A stretch of 64,000 nt of DNA from Alphaproteobacteria bacterium (GTDB taxonomy: Bacteria; Pseudomonadota; Alphaproteobacteria; Caulobacterales; Parvularculaceae), in contig JAUIMC010000008.1 of NCBI GenBank assembly GCA_030433215.1, positions 1 to 64,000 on the forward strand, given 5' to 3'. The position numbers were made by a program, and so were the translations under genes. Numbering within the stretch: the first letter of the stretch is position 1; the number at the start of each line of letters is the position of its first letter. Shown one piece after another: positions 25,734-33,947 of this stretch. The notes under the pieces are model-generated. The model was not told the origin of the DNA. It ran no database searches and worked only from the letters and a program-made list of their open reading frames with translations.

Positions 25734-27550
25734 AGCCGCACCCTGACGCCGCCATAGGCGGCAAGACCCGGCTCGCCATAGCCGGAGACATCCTGATACT
25801 CCGTATCGGTTGCATTTTCCATGCGCCCGTAAATCTCCAGCGCGTCGGTGATCTGATAGGCGCCGCGCAGATCGAGGCGGACGAAGCCGTCATTGGGGGC
25901 GGGGCTGTCATTCTCGCGGCCATTGACGATGACGCTGGCGGAAAGAGACAGCTTGTCGACCGGCTTATAGGTGACGATCGCCGTGCCCTTGTGCTTCGGC
26001 TGACGCAAGAGCTGCGTATCCGTTGCAAGATCGATGGCGTCGGTGAAGGTGTAAGTGAGGTCAGCGGAAAGGCGCGGAGAGAGCGCGAAACTTCCCTCCA
26101 CCTCGACGCCGCGCGAGCGCGTTTCGTCGATATTGAAATAGCCGTTGCCGCCAAGATCGAAATCGATCTGGTCTTCAACGCGCGTGCGGAACAAGGTGAC
26201 GGCAACACGCTGGCCCCGGTCGGGGCCGAAGAGTTTTTCAACGCCGACATCGAAACCGTTGGCTTTTTCCGGGCGAAGATCGGGATTGGGAACCGTGCCG
26301 AACTGGTCGTAATTCAGTTCGAACAGGCTCGGGGCGCGAAACCCTTCACCCCAGCTTGCGCGCAGGCGCCATGTCTCGTCGACGCGCCACACGGCGGAGG
26401 CGCGCGCGGTGGTCGCGCCCTCGAAATTGGAAAACTCGTCGCGCCGTCCGCCGACGGAAAGCGTCACAGCCTCGACCGGCTCGACTTCAAGGGCTGCGAA
26501 AAGGGCGCCGGCTTTCGCGCTTTCATCGACGCCGGAAACCTCGGCGCTGGTGCGTTCGGCCTCGGCGCCGGCGAGGAGGCGGATATTCTCGCTCAAGGCG
26601 ATGTCGGCGAGGTAATCCACGGTGACGCGGTCGCCTTTCGCCGAATAGGTCTCAACGCCGTTATCGGTGTTGCGCCGGTCGATGGCGTTGTAAGCGACGG
26701 TCAGCGCGCCGTTGAAATTCGCGAAAGACTGCAAAAGCCTGCCGCTCGCGAGATAGTCTTCCGTGCGCTCGACTTCTGCGGTGTCGCCGAGCGTGTAGGC
26801 CGGCGGCGGAAAGCCGTCGATTTCGGCGCGCGAATGCGTCGTGCGCAACGCAATTTCTCCGCGCCAGTTTTCAGAGAAGCCGGCGCCTGCGGAAAGCACA
26901 GCGGTTCCGGAGCGGTAGCCGTCTTTCTCGGTTCCGGACGCAGCGCGGGAGACGCCGTCGGTCGTGACGCCGCTTAAAGAGAGGCGGCCATAGGCGCCTT
27001 TGTTTTCAAAACCGGCGGCGAGGCCTGCGCGCGCGGTTCCGAAAGAACCGCCTTCCAGGAAGCCCTCCGTTCCGCCGCGTCTTGTTGTGATGGCGATGAC
27101 GCCGCCGATAGCGTCCGCGCCGTAAAGCAGGGATTGCGGCCCGCGCAGAACTTCGATGCGTTCGACGGTGGAGGCGTCGAGATTGGCGAAGTTGAACCCG
27201 CCCTGGGGCGCTGACGGATCGTTGGCGACGACGCCGTCAATGACGATTAGCGTCTGGCCGCTCGAGGCGCCGCGGATGCGCGCGCTCGAAACGCCGCCGG
27301 CGCCGCCGTTCTGCGCAATGGCGACACCCGCCGCGTCGCGCAGGGCGTCTGCGGCGAACACATATTGCCGCTCGATGATGTCTTCGGCGGTTATGACAGA
27401 TACGGACGACCCGGTTTCAGACAGGGGCGTCGGCGCGCGCAGGGCTGAAACGATGATTTCGTCTTCAGCGTGAGCGAGATTGAAAGCGATGGCGCCCGCA
27501 AGGGCTGAAGGCAGGCAATAGCGCAAAGCGCGCGTTGATAACAAAGTCAT
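25730..27550 (-). CDS. btuB: TonB-dependent outer-membrane cobalamin receptor
   Basis: A 606-residue TonB-dependent receptor with a signal peptide (about residues 1-28). A TonB-box-like DEIIVSALR follows, then a plug domain with LRGPQSLLYGADAIGGVIAITT, and a C-terminal 22-strand barrel ending in a terminal aromatic/basic strand (AAYGGVRVRL). BtuB carries vitamin B12 across the outer membrane using energy from TonB. AAAGGAGA lies before the ATG. It heads the btuBFCD operon and is preceded by a complete cobalamin riboswitch (27635-27800). Confidence 0.93.
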   Translation of the reverse strand: MTLLSTRALRYCLPSALAGAIAFNLAHAEDEIIVSALRAPTPLSETGSSVSVITAEDIIERQYVFAADALRDAAGVAIAQNGGAGGVSSARIRGASSGQTLIVIDGVVANDPSAPQGGFNFANLDASTVERIEVLRGPQSLLYGADAIGGVIAITTRRGGTEGFLEGGSFGTARAGLAAGFENKGAYGRLSLSGVTTDGVSRAASGTEKDGYRSGTAVLSAGAGFSENWRGEIALRTTHSRAEIDGFPPPAYTLGDTAEVERTEDYLASGRLLQSFANFNGALTVAYNAIDRRNTDNGVETYSAKGDRVTVDYLADIALSENIRLLAGAEAERTSAEVSGVDESAKAGALFAALEVEPVEAVTLSVGGRRDEFSNFEGATTARASAVWRVDETWRLRASWGEGFRAPSLFELNYDQFGTVPNPDLRPEKANGFDVGVEKLFGPDRGQRVAVTLFRTRVEDQIDFDLGGNGYFNIDETRSRGVEVEGSFALSPRLSADLTYTFTDAIDLATDTQLLRQPKHKGTAIVTYKPVDKLSLSASVIVNGRENDSPAPNDGFVRLDLRGAYQITDALEIYGRMENATDTEYQDVSGYGEPGLAAYGGVRVRL

Positions 27551-27634
27551 GGCGACTCTCCTTTAAAGTTGGATGTCGCCCTGACGGAGGTTCCGCTCGC
27601 CATGGCTGATCCCGGCCGGACGAGAGACGACGCG

Positions 27635-27800
27635 GACGGCAGGTCTCCTGGCTTTGCGGATAATCGGCGCCGCCGCCTTCCCGGAGTTCAAGAGGTCTCC
27701 AGTGGCTTCGTGGCGGACGCCTGGCCGCTTACAGTTGCGGGTACAGCCGCGGATTTACACCGCGTTCCCTATTCTCTCCCATATACGGGAGCACCGTCGC
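27635..27800 (-). promoter_or_regulatory. Cobalamin (AdoCbl) riboswitch upstream of btuB
   Basis: On the minus strand the sequence shows the conserved order of a cobalamin riboswitch: GGTGC, then AATAGGGAACGCGGTG, AAATCCGCGGCTG, CCCGCAACTGTAAGCGG, GCCACTG, GGGAAGG and finally the B12 box AGCCAGGAGACCTGCC (27653-27638). About 85 bases separate it from the btuB ATG, and no intrinsic terminator is visible there, so control is probably at translation. The 340-base gap 27551-27890 holds this element, its promoter and a terminator of the next gene. Confidence 0.95.
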
Positions 27801-27805
27801 CGGCC

Positions 27806-27834
27806 TTCATAGAAAACGCCCCGCAAGAGCGCAA
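27806..27834 (-). promoter_or_regulatory. Candidate promoter of the btuB riboswitch transcript
   Basis: Minus strand TTGCGC (27834-27829), 17-base spacer, TATGAA (27811-27806), placed just upstream of the riboswitch. It overlaps the terminator hairpin of the preceding gene. Confidence 0.4.
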
Positions 27835-27862
27835 CCCATGACGGGTGTTCCTGCGGGGCGTT
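27815..27862 (-). terminator. Intrinsic terminator after the 45-residue membrane protein gene
   Basis: An 11-bp outer stem (27815-27825 with 27852-27862) around a 26-base loop that itself contains a short ACCC/GGGT stem. On the minus strand it is followed by TTTTCT. Confidence 0.7.
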
Positions 27863-27890
27863 GGAATAGCGTTTAGTTTTTGCGCCGGTT

Positions 27891-28028
27891 TTATTCGAGC
27901 GCCGCTTCGGCGGACTCTTCAGCCGAAACATCGATCATCGGCACGTCATAGAGATCGAAATACTCTACGATCGACACGACGCCGACAGCCGCCAGCAGCA
28001 ACAAAATAATCCAGAGGATAGCTTTCAT
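27891..28028 (-). CDS. Small single-pass membrane protein, 45 residues
   Basis: MKAILWIILLLLAAVGVVSIVEYF gives one strong membrane helix, followed by an acidic tail (DVPMIDVSAEESAEAALE). The ATG at 28028 has GGGGTG upstream; the open frame extends further but without protein-like composition. A terminator follows at 27815-27862, which supports a real, separately ended transcript. No known family recognised. Such short proteins often regulate membrane complexes, but no partner can be named. Confidence 0.6.
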   Translation of the reverse strand: MKAILWIILLLLAAVGVVSIVEYFDLYDVPMIDVSAEESAEAALE

Positions 28029-28216
28029 TTGGACACCCCACGTTTTTTGGTTTCCCCGCGGCGAGCCTAACCGAGGGAAATTCAGATGACCAGAATAAAG
28101 ATGAGCGCTAACGGCCGTGGCGGATGCGCTTTCCACGGGGGCTTTCGCAGATAAGTTGCGCCGGCGCAGGGCTTATCGCGCGTCTTCGCGCATATTGTGC
28201 GCATGCGAAATAATTT

Positions 28217-29575
28217 TCACTCGCCGAAACTGCCCGCCGCGCCCGGAAACACAACCGGACTTTCCGCCCCGTCTTCCGAAAGCGAAGAGACGCCGAAGAA
28301 GTAATTGTCGATGACGATATTCTCGAGCGTGTACTCCTCGACATCGCCAACATCGACGCTGTGGGTCCATTGCGGCGCGTCGGTGAGGCGCCAGTGAATG
28401 CGATAGCCGGCGAGGTTGCGGGCGGCTTTGCCTTCGGGGCGCGACCATTTCAAGGTCGTTGAGGGCTGGACGGCGCCTTCGATTTCGACATTGGCCGGGA
28501 AGGGCGGCGCCGACGCCATGGCGGCGAGCGCGACGACATTGAGAGAGGTCAGCTTGCGCGCGTAATCAAAATTGACGCCTTCGATCACGTCGCCATAAGC
28601 GATCCCGTCTTCGGTTCTGAGATCTTGATGCTGGCGCGTGTAGTTCTCATGGGTCTCCATGATTCTGACGCCCGGAATGCCGGCGGCGTTGAACGGGCGG
28701 TGATGGCCGCCGCGCGCGAAGCGGTCGAGGCGATAGACCATCATGATGTCGAGATTGGGAATGAAGTCGTCCGCAAGCTGATCGATGTAACGGGCGAGAT
28801 TGCGCGACGGGCTGTCGACTTCGCCGCCCGTGAAGCGCCGGGTCCTGGCTTCCTCCGGCGTTTCGGTTGCGCGCACGCCTTCTGAAAAGACGCGGGCGGT
28901 GGAATTGTCGATGACGCCGTCGACGCCCTCGATATTGCCGATCATGTCGTTGTTGAGAACCGCCTTGATGCGCCAGCCATTGTCGAGCGCGTAGCGGGCG
29001 AGGATCTTGCCGCCGAAAAGGCCCTGCTCTTCACCGGACAGGCCGGCATAGACGATGGTCCCGGCGAACTTCTCCTTGGAGAGAACCCGCGCCGCCTCCA
29101 GAACGCCCGCCATGCCCGATGCGTTGTCATTGGCGCCGGGGCTGTCGTCGGTCCCGTTCAGGGGATCGGAGACGCGGCTGTCGATGTCGCCGCTCATCAT
29201 CACCATGCGATCGGTGTCGAGCCGGCCGCGCTGGATCGCCACCACACTGACCACTTCCGTGCGCTCGGGGATGCGCTCCTGGCCCTCGACGAAGTCGCTG
29301 ACGGTGATGACCTCGAGGCAGCCGCCGCACTCGGCGGAAATCGCTTCAAACTCGGCCTGGATCCAGCGCCGGGCGGCGCCGATGCCGCGTGTCTCCGATT
29401 GGGTTTCCGACAGCGTATGGCGGGTGCCGAAGCCGACAAGGCGTTCAATGTCGGCCTCGATGCGCGCGGCGGACACCTGGTCTTGCAGGCGCACGAGGCG
29501 CGCGGCGTTCTCGCCTTCCGCTGCGGCGATGGGGGTTGAAATCATTAACAAAAATAAAACGATCAGGAGGCGCAT
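28217..29575 (-). CDS. Secreted M28-family metallopeptidase with C-terminal Fn3-like domain
   Basis: A 452-residue exported peptidase: signal peptide MRLLIVLFLLMISTPIAAA, then an M28 (PA-clan-like aminopeptidase fold) domain. Metal-site segments are SGDIDSR (130-132), PGANDNASG (Asp150), SGEEQG (Glu182/183), NNDMIGN, and a late His segment METHENY. In most M28 enzymes the first segment reads GHxDS; here Asp130 replaces the His. The last ~90 residues look like a fibronectin-type beta domain (TLKWSRPEGKAARNLAGYRIHW). It probably trims peptides in the periplasm, if active. Confidence 0.83.
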   Translation of the reverse strand: MRLLIVLFLLMISTPIAAAEGENAARLVRLQDQVSAARIEADIERLVGFGTRHTLSETQSETRGIGAARRWIQAEFEAISAECGGCLEVITVSDFVEGQERIPERTEVVSVVAIQRGRLDTDRMVMMSGDIDSRVSDPLNGTDDSPGANDNASGMAGVLEAARVLSKEKFAGTIVYAGLSGEEQGLFGGKILARYALDNGWRIKAVLNNDMIGNIEGVDGVIDNSTARVFSEGVRATETPEEARTRRFTGGEVDSPSRNLARYIDQLADDFIPNLDIMMVYRLDRFARGGHHRPFNAAGIPGVRIMETHENYTRQHQDLRTEDGIAYGDVIEGVNFDYARKLTSLNVVALAAMASAPPFPANVEIEGAVQPSTTLKWSRPEGKAARNLAGYRIHWRLTDAPQWTHSVDVGDVEEYTLENIVIDNYFFGVSSLSEDGAESPVVFPGAAGSFGE

Positions 29576-29603
29576 CGAAAACCTGCTTATTTTTGGCGTG
29601 GCC

Positions 29604-29629
29604 GGAACCATTGGCCCGGCCCGGCCGTT
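29604..29629 (+). promoter_or_regulatory. EcfG-type promoter match upstream of ompA
   Basis: GGAAC (29604-29608), 17-base spacer, CGTT (29626-29629): a full match to the EcfG pattern. It points toward ompA but lies about 200 bases from its ATG, implying a long leader. Confidence 0.4.
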
Positions 29630-29680
29630 AGCCCGCAATTCGGCTGACCTTGCGGGCTCCGATGCGTTGATGCAACATCG

Positions 29681-29695
29681 TTAATCCGTTATTAA
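29681..29695 (+). promoter_or_regulatory. CtrA-type binding box (TTAA-N7-TTAA)
   Basis: TTAA at 29681-29684 and 29692-29695 with seven bases between them, the spacing of the cell-cycle regulator CtrA. It sits just upstream of TTGGAG (29701-29706) and CTATAT (29725-29730), a possible promoter of the OmpA-family gene. Confidence 0.5.
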
Positions 29696-29831
29696 TCCTT
29701 TTGGAGAAATTCATACTAGCGAGGCTATATTTCGGACGCCAAACCCGCTACGGAAAGCGCGAAATTCACCCGGCGGCCGCCCCTTATCTCGCGGTTGCCG
29801 CATCCAGTCCGGTCCACCTGAGGAGGGGAAA

Positions 29832-30989
29832 ATGAAACTCAAAACGACTTTGCTGGCGGCTGCTTCGGCCATGGTCTTTGCGCCTGCCGCACAAGCCTAT
29901 GAAGGCCTTTATGGCGCGATCGGCGCCGGCCTGAACTATATGGGCTACGAAAATGACGTCAGCAATGACGGCGTCTCCACTCCCGGGCCGGTCGTCTTCG
30001 ACAGCTCCGCGGACATGGACCCCGGCATCGGCGTCTACGCCGCGCTCGGCTATGACTATGAAGGCCCGTTCCGCGCGGAACTCGAATTTTCCTATCGCTC
30101 CAATGATATCGACCAGATTGACCCCTATGGCGGCTTCAGCGGCTGGCCGGCGGGCTCGATTTCCGGCGATTACAAGACCATGGCGATCCTGGGCAACCTC
30201 ATCTACGACTTCGAAACGCAAAGCGCGCTCACGCCTTATATCGGCGTCGGCGCCGGCATCGGCTTCGTGAACCCGGACGTCGTCGGCTCGGTCACTCCGG
30301 GCGCGCCGACTTCGCCGCTCAGCATCAGCTACGGCGGCAGCGACACCGCGATCGCTTATCAGGCGCTCGCCGGCCTCGCCGTCGACCTTGCGGAAGGTCT
30401 CGCTCTCGACCTCAGCTACCGCTATTTCGGCACGACCAAGCGCGATCATTCGGGCACCATCAACGGCGCCCCGGCGACGATCTCCGCCGGCAACCGCTCG
30501 CACAGCCTGTTCGCCGGTCTGCGCTGGAACTTCGGCTCTTCCGAACCGGCTCCGGCGCCGATTGAGTATAAAGATTGCTGGGACGGCTCCAGCGTTCCGG
30601 TTTCGGCGACCTGCCCGCCGCAGCCCATGGAAGACACCGCGGCCGATCTCGAGCCGATCGCGTTCACTGTCTATTTCGACTACGACAAGTCGAACCTGAC
30701 GCCGCAAGCCTCGACCCTCGTTCAGGAAGCGGCGGCCCGGGCGCTTGAAAACGACATCGACAACGTCGTCGTCGCCGGCAACACCGACACCTCGGGCAGC
30801 TCCGCCTACAACCAGGCGCTTTCCGAACGCCGCGCCCGCACGGTGCGCGACGCGCTGATCGCCAATGGCGTTCCGGCGGAAAACATCACGCTGGAAGCTT
30901 ATGGCGAAACCAACCTCGCCAAGCCGACCCCGGATGGCGTGCGCGAGCCGCTGAACCGTCGTTCGGACGTGACGATCTCCTTCGAATAA
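29832..30989 (+). CDS. OmpA-family outer-membrane protein (beta-barrel plus peptidoglycan-binding domain)
   Basis: A 385-residue protein with signal peptide (1-22, cut after AQA). An N-terminal eight-strand-like barrel runs to about residue 238 (alternating aromatic strands ending in SLFAGLRWNFG). A short Pro-rich link and a Cys pair (DCWDGSS ... ATCPPQP) follow. A C-terminal OmpA domain shows FDYDKSNLTPQA and GNTDTSGSSAYNQALSERRARTV, binding peptidoglycan diaminopimelate. It ties the outer membrane to the cell wall. GGAGGGGA precedes the ATG and a strong terminator follows at 31020. The leader carries CtrA- and EcfG-type sites. Confidence 0.93.
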   Translation: MKLKTTLLAAASAMVFAPAAQAYEGLYGAIGAGLNYMGYENDVSNDGVSTPGPVVFDSSADMDPGIGVYAALGYDYEGPFRAELEFSYRSNDIDQIDPYGGFSGWPAGSISGDYKTMAILGNLIYDFETQSALTPYIGVGAGIGFVNPDVVGSVTPGAPTSPLSISYGGSDTAIAYQALAGLAVDLAEGLALDLSYRYFGTTKRDHSGTINGAPATISAGNRSHSLFAGLRWNFGSSEPAPAPIEYKDCWDGSSVPVSATCPPQPMEDTAADLEPIAFTVYFDYDKSNLTPQASTLVQEAAARALENDIDNVVVAGNTDTSGSSAYNQALSERRARTVRDALIANGVPAENITLEAYGETNLAKPTPDGVREPLNRRSDVTISFE

Positions 30990-31019
30990 GCCGACCGGCT
31001 TATATCAGTGAATTTCTGG

Positions 31020-31051
31020 AACCGGCGCAGTCTCTGGCTGCGCCGGTTTTC
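31020..31051 (+). terminator. Intrinsic terminator after the OmpA-family gene
   Basis: An 11-bp stem (31020-31030 with 31038-31048), 7-base loop, followed by TTTTC counted from 31047. It ends 31 bases after the OmpA stop. Confidence 0.88.
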
Positions 31052-31101
31052 ATTTGCGCGGGCGCTGCTGCGTGCGACTGGCTGAGCTTCAGGCGAAGAT
31101 C

Positions 31102-31725
31102 TTATTCGGGGGCGTAGATTTTCTTGAACGCTTCGACGCCGTTTTCGATCTGGGCGTCGATGGCGGCGTCAAGATTCTCCGGCGCCGCGCCGAGGAGAAC
31201 GCGCGTGTAGAGCGGTTCCGTAATCAAGGCACCAAGCCGCCAGATCGCATCCGATGCGTCGTCGATCTGGACAAAACCGCGCTTGGCGAGCCGTTCGAGA
31301 ATAGGCGCGCATTGCGCCACCATCCATTCCGCGCCGCGTTCGAGATACATCCTGCCGATGGCCGGGTTGCGGCCCGCCTCAAAGGCGGCGATGCGGCGCA
31401 GGGACAAGGCCTCCGGTTCAAGCACGCCTTTCACGAATTGCCGGCTCAGGGCGCGCACCAGCTCGTCCGGCGGCAGCGTCATTTCGATTTCATCGACATT
31501 GACCGGCAGAAAGGTCTTGCAGGTTTCGGTAATGGCGGCGCCGAACAGCTCTTCCTTGGAGCGGAAGCGGTTATAAACGGTTCGCTTTGAAACGCCTGCG
31601 GTGAGCGCGATCTGGTCCATGCTTGCGCCGTCGAACCCGCGGTTCAAAAACATTTTGCGCGCCGCGGCGACAATCGCCTCGGTTTTTTCGTCTGGGCGCG
31701 TCTCCAGCACCGCCGCTTCCGGCAT
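31102..31725 (-). CDS. TetR/AcrR family transcriptional regulator
   Basis: A 207-residue repressor. The N-terminal helix-turn-helix (GASMDQIALTAGVSKRTVYNRFRSKEELF, about residues 32-60, key part SKRTVYNRF) is followed by an all-helical ligand domain of the AcrR C-terminal type (MYLERGAEWM, APILERLAKRGF). The ATG at 31725 has GGGAAG upstream. It is divergent from the PBP gene at 31899, which it may regulate along with itself. The ligand is unknown. Confidence 0.88.
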   Translation of the reverse strand: MPEAAVLETRPDEKTEAIVAAARKMFLNRGFDGASMDQIALTAGVSKRTVYNRFRSKEELFGAAITETCKTFLPVNVDEIEMTLPPDELVRALSRQFVKGVLEPEALSLRRIAAFEAGRNPAIGRMYLERGAEWMVAQCAPILERLAKRGFVQIDDASDAIWRLGALITEPLYTRVLLGAAPENLDAAIDAQIENGVEAFKKIYAPE

Positions 31726-31898
31726 AGTTTGTCTTCCCGTCTTCTTAAGCGCGTCCCCCCTCGCGCTCTCGGCCCGTCCCGGCGTTTTAAGCGCCGGAGG
31801 ACCAGTATGGCGCCTTTTGGAAGCAAGTAAAATGTCAGGCGGGCCAAGGATTTGCGGCATTTACGGCTCGTTAACCACGAGGTCCGAAGCATGGGAGC

Positions 31899-33845
31899 AT
31901 GGCTCGCCGACCCGCCAAACGAAAAACCGCGGCCCGAAAGCCCGCTTCATCCCGCGCGCGCCGTCCGGCGGCGGGCGGGCGCCGGCGTTCGCGCCGCAAG
32001 CGCAGGCGGACCACGAAGACCGCGGCGTTCGCGCCTTTCGCCCGGGCGGCGTCGGAGCTTGGCGTTTTCGCTTTCACCGGGCTGATCGGTCTTGCGGCGA
32101 TCTTCGCCTATTTCGCGAGTGATCTGCCGGATACGGGCGCCTTGTGGCGCGAGGGCGAAGGGCCGCGGATTACCCTGCTCGCCGCGGACGGCGCGCCGAT
32201 CATGACGCGCGGCGCCGCCCAGGGCGCGCCCTTGAGGTTGTCGGAATTACCGGCGCATGTGCCGGAAGCCGTGCTCGCCGTCGAAGACAGAAATTTCTAT
32301 CACCATTTCGGCGCCAACCCGGTGTCGATCGTCCGGGCCCTGATCGTCAACGCCAATCAAGGCGAAGTGCGCCAGGGGGGCTCGACGATCACCCAGCAGC
32401 TTGCCAAGAACGTGTTCCTGTCCAGCGACCGGACCATGAAGCGCAAGATTCAGGAATTGATGCTCGCCTTCTGGCTAGAGCGTAAATTCCGCAAGGACGA
32501 AATTCTGACCCTTTATCTCAACCGCGTTTATTTCGGCGCCGGCGCCTATGGCGTCGATGCGGCGAGCTATCGCTATTTCGGCAAGTCGGCGCGCCATCTG
32601 AATGTGGGCGAGGCGGCGGTGCTGGCGGGGCTCCTGAAGGCGCCGTCGCGCTATGCGCCAACCTCTAATCCCGAAGACGCCGGAAAACGCGGCCGGCTCG
32701 TCATCGAACAGATGGTCGAGGCGGGCTTTTTGTCTCGCATCGAGGCCGACCGGGCGATCGGCGAGCCGATCCTGCTTGCCGCGCCGCGATTTGAGGCTGC
32801 GCCTTATTTCGTCGATTATGTGATGAAGGAGATGCGCCCGCTCGCCGCCGGCGTCGACGCCGACTTCGTGGTGCGCACCACCTTCGATCCGAAGGTCCAG
32901 GCGGCGGCGGAAACCGGGCTCATTGCGGGCGTCGCGCTGGCGGGCGGAGACCTTTCCGAGACCGAGGCCGCGGCTGTCATTCTCGACGGCGAAGGCGCGG
33001 TGCGTGCGATGATCGGCGGGCGCAATTATGCGAAAAGCCAGTATAACCGTGCGACACAGGCGCGCCGCCAGCCAGGCTCGGCGTTCAAGCCGTTCGTTTA
33101 TCTCGCCGCGCTGAAGGCGGGCGAAACGCCCGACAATCTGGTGCGCGATGAACCGGTGACCATCGGCGACTGGTCGCCCGGCAATTATCACGACAAGTTT
33201 TTCGGCGACGTCACCTTGCGCGAAGCGCTGGCGCGCTCGCTCAACAGCGCGGCGGTGCGCGTGCAGGAAAGAACCGGCCGCGCCCGGGTGCGCGAAACCG
33301 CGAAGGCCATGGGCTGGCCCGGCGATCTCAATCTCGGTCCGGCGCTGGCGCTCGGCGTCGATGAAATCTCGCCGCTCGATCTCGCCGGCGCTTATGCGCC
33401 TTTCGCCAATGGAGGGTTTCGCGTGGAGCCTTACGTAATCGATCGTATCGAAACCACGGACGGCGATCTTGTCTATCGCCGCAAGGGATCGATCATCGCC
33501 GAAGCCGCGCCCTCGCATGCGATTGCGCAGGCGAACGACATGCTGATGAGCGTCACGGAATGGGGCACGGGCCGCGCCGCGCGCATCCCCGGCTATTCGG
33601 TCGCTGGCAAGACCGGCACGTCGCAGGCGAGCCGCGACGCCTGGTTCGCGGGGCACGCAGGCGGGCTTGTGGGCGTCGTCTGGATCGGGCGCGACGACAA
33701 TGCGCCCATGGACGACGTTACCGGCGGACGGGCGCCGGCGCTGATCTGGAAGGAAATGCTGGAACGCGCGCTGCCGCCGCCGGTCTATGTTCCCCGTGCA
33801 AGACAGACTGACCCCATCGCAGGCCTCTTGGACGCCAGCGGTTAG
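31899..33845 (+). CDS. Bifunctional class A penicillin-binding protein (PBP1 family)
   Basis: A 648-residue peptidoglycan synthase. A very basic cytosolic tail (1-42) precedes one membrane anchor (about 53-74). The GT51 glycosyltransferase domain has catalytic Glu129 in AVEDRNFYHHFG and GGSTITQQLAKN. The transpeptidase domain has Ser394 in SAFK, SLN and KTGTS. It is shorter than MrcA (~850) and lacks the OB insert, resembling the compact PBP1 of many alphaproteobacteria. It polymerises lipid II and cross-links glycan at the inner membrane surface. Divergent from the TetR regulator. Confidence 0.92.
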   Translation: MARRPAKRKTAARKPASSRARRPAAGGRRRSRRKRRRTTKTAAFAPFARAASELGVFAFTGLIGLAAIFAYFASDLPDTGALWREGEGPRITLLAADGAPIMTRGAAQGAPLRLSELPAHVPEAVLAVEDRNFYHHFGANPVSIVRALIVNANQGEVRQGGSTITQQLAKNVFLSSDRTMKRKIQELMLAFWLERKFRKDEILTLYLNRVYFGAGAYGVDAASYRYFGKSARHLNVGEAAVLAGLLKAPSRYAPTSNPEDAGKRGRLVIEQMVEAGFLSRIEADRAIGEPILLAAPRFEAAPYFVDYVMKEMRPLAAGVDADFVVRTTFDPKVQAAAETGLIAGVALAGGDLSETEAAAVILDGEGAVRAMIGGRNYAKSQYNRATQARRQPGSAFKPFVYLAALKAGETPDNLVRDEPVTIGDWSPGNYHDKFFGDVTLREALARSLNSAAVRVQERTGRARVRETAKAMGWPGDLNLGPALALGVDEISPLDLAGAYAPFANGGFRVEPYVIDRIETTDGDLVYRRKGSIIAEAAPSHAIAQANDMLMSVTEWGTGRAARIPGYSVAGKTGTSQASRDAWFAGHAGGLVGVVWIGRDDNAPMDDVTGGRAPALIWKEMLERALPPPVYVPRARQTDPIAGLLDASG

Positions 33846-33946
33846 AGCAGGATCTTTTTAGGCAGAGTCCGCTCCTGCTCTAGGTCTTTGACGGTCGCGT
33901 GATCGAAGCGGAAAACCGGATTCCACTTTTCCTGATCACGCTCTGT
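33843..33946. repeat. Two-palindrome intergenic repeat (RIME-like)
   Basis: Between the convergent PBP and YgjP genes lie two imperfect palindromes. The first has 10-bp arms TAGAGCAGGA / TCCTGCTCTA (33843-33852 and 33873-33882). The second runs about 33896-33944 with GCGTGATC ... GATCACGC arms around GGAAAACCGGATTCCACTTTTCC. Both resemble the AGAGCRTGATC...GGAAAAGTGG palindromic repeats scattered between genes in many alphaproteobacteria. It overlaps the last bases of the PBP gene. Confidence 0.6.
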
Positions 33947-33947
33947 A

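Noticed and set aside
27569-27841. A 90-codon plus-strand frame across the btuB leader
   Set aside because: It lies on the antisense strand of the cobalamin riboswitch, whose conserved blocks explain the sequence.
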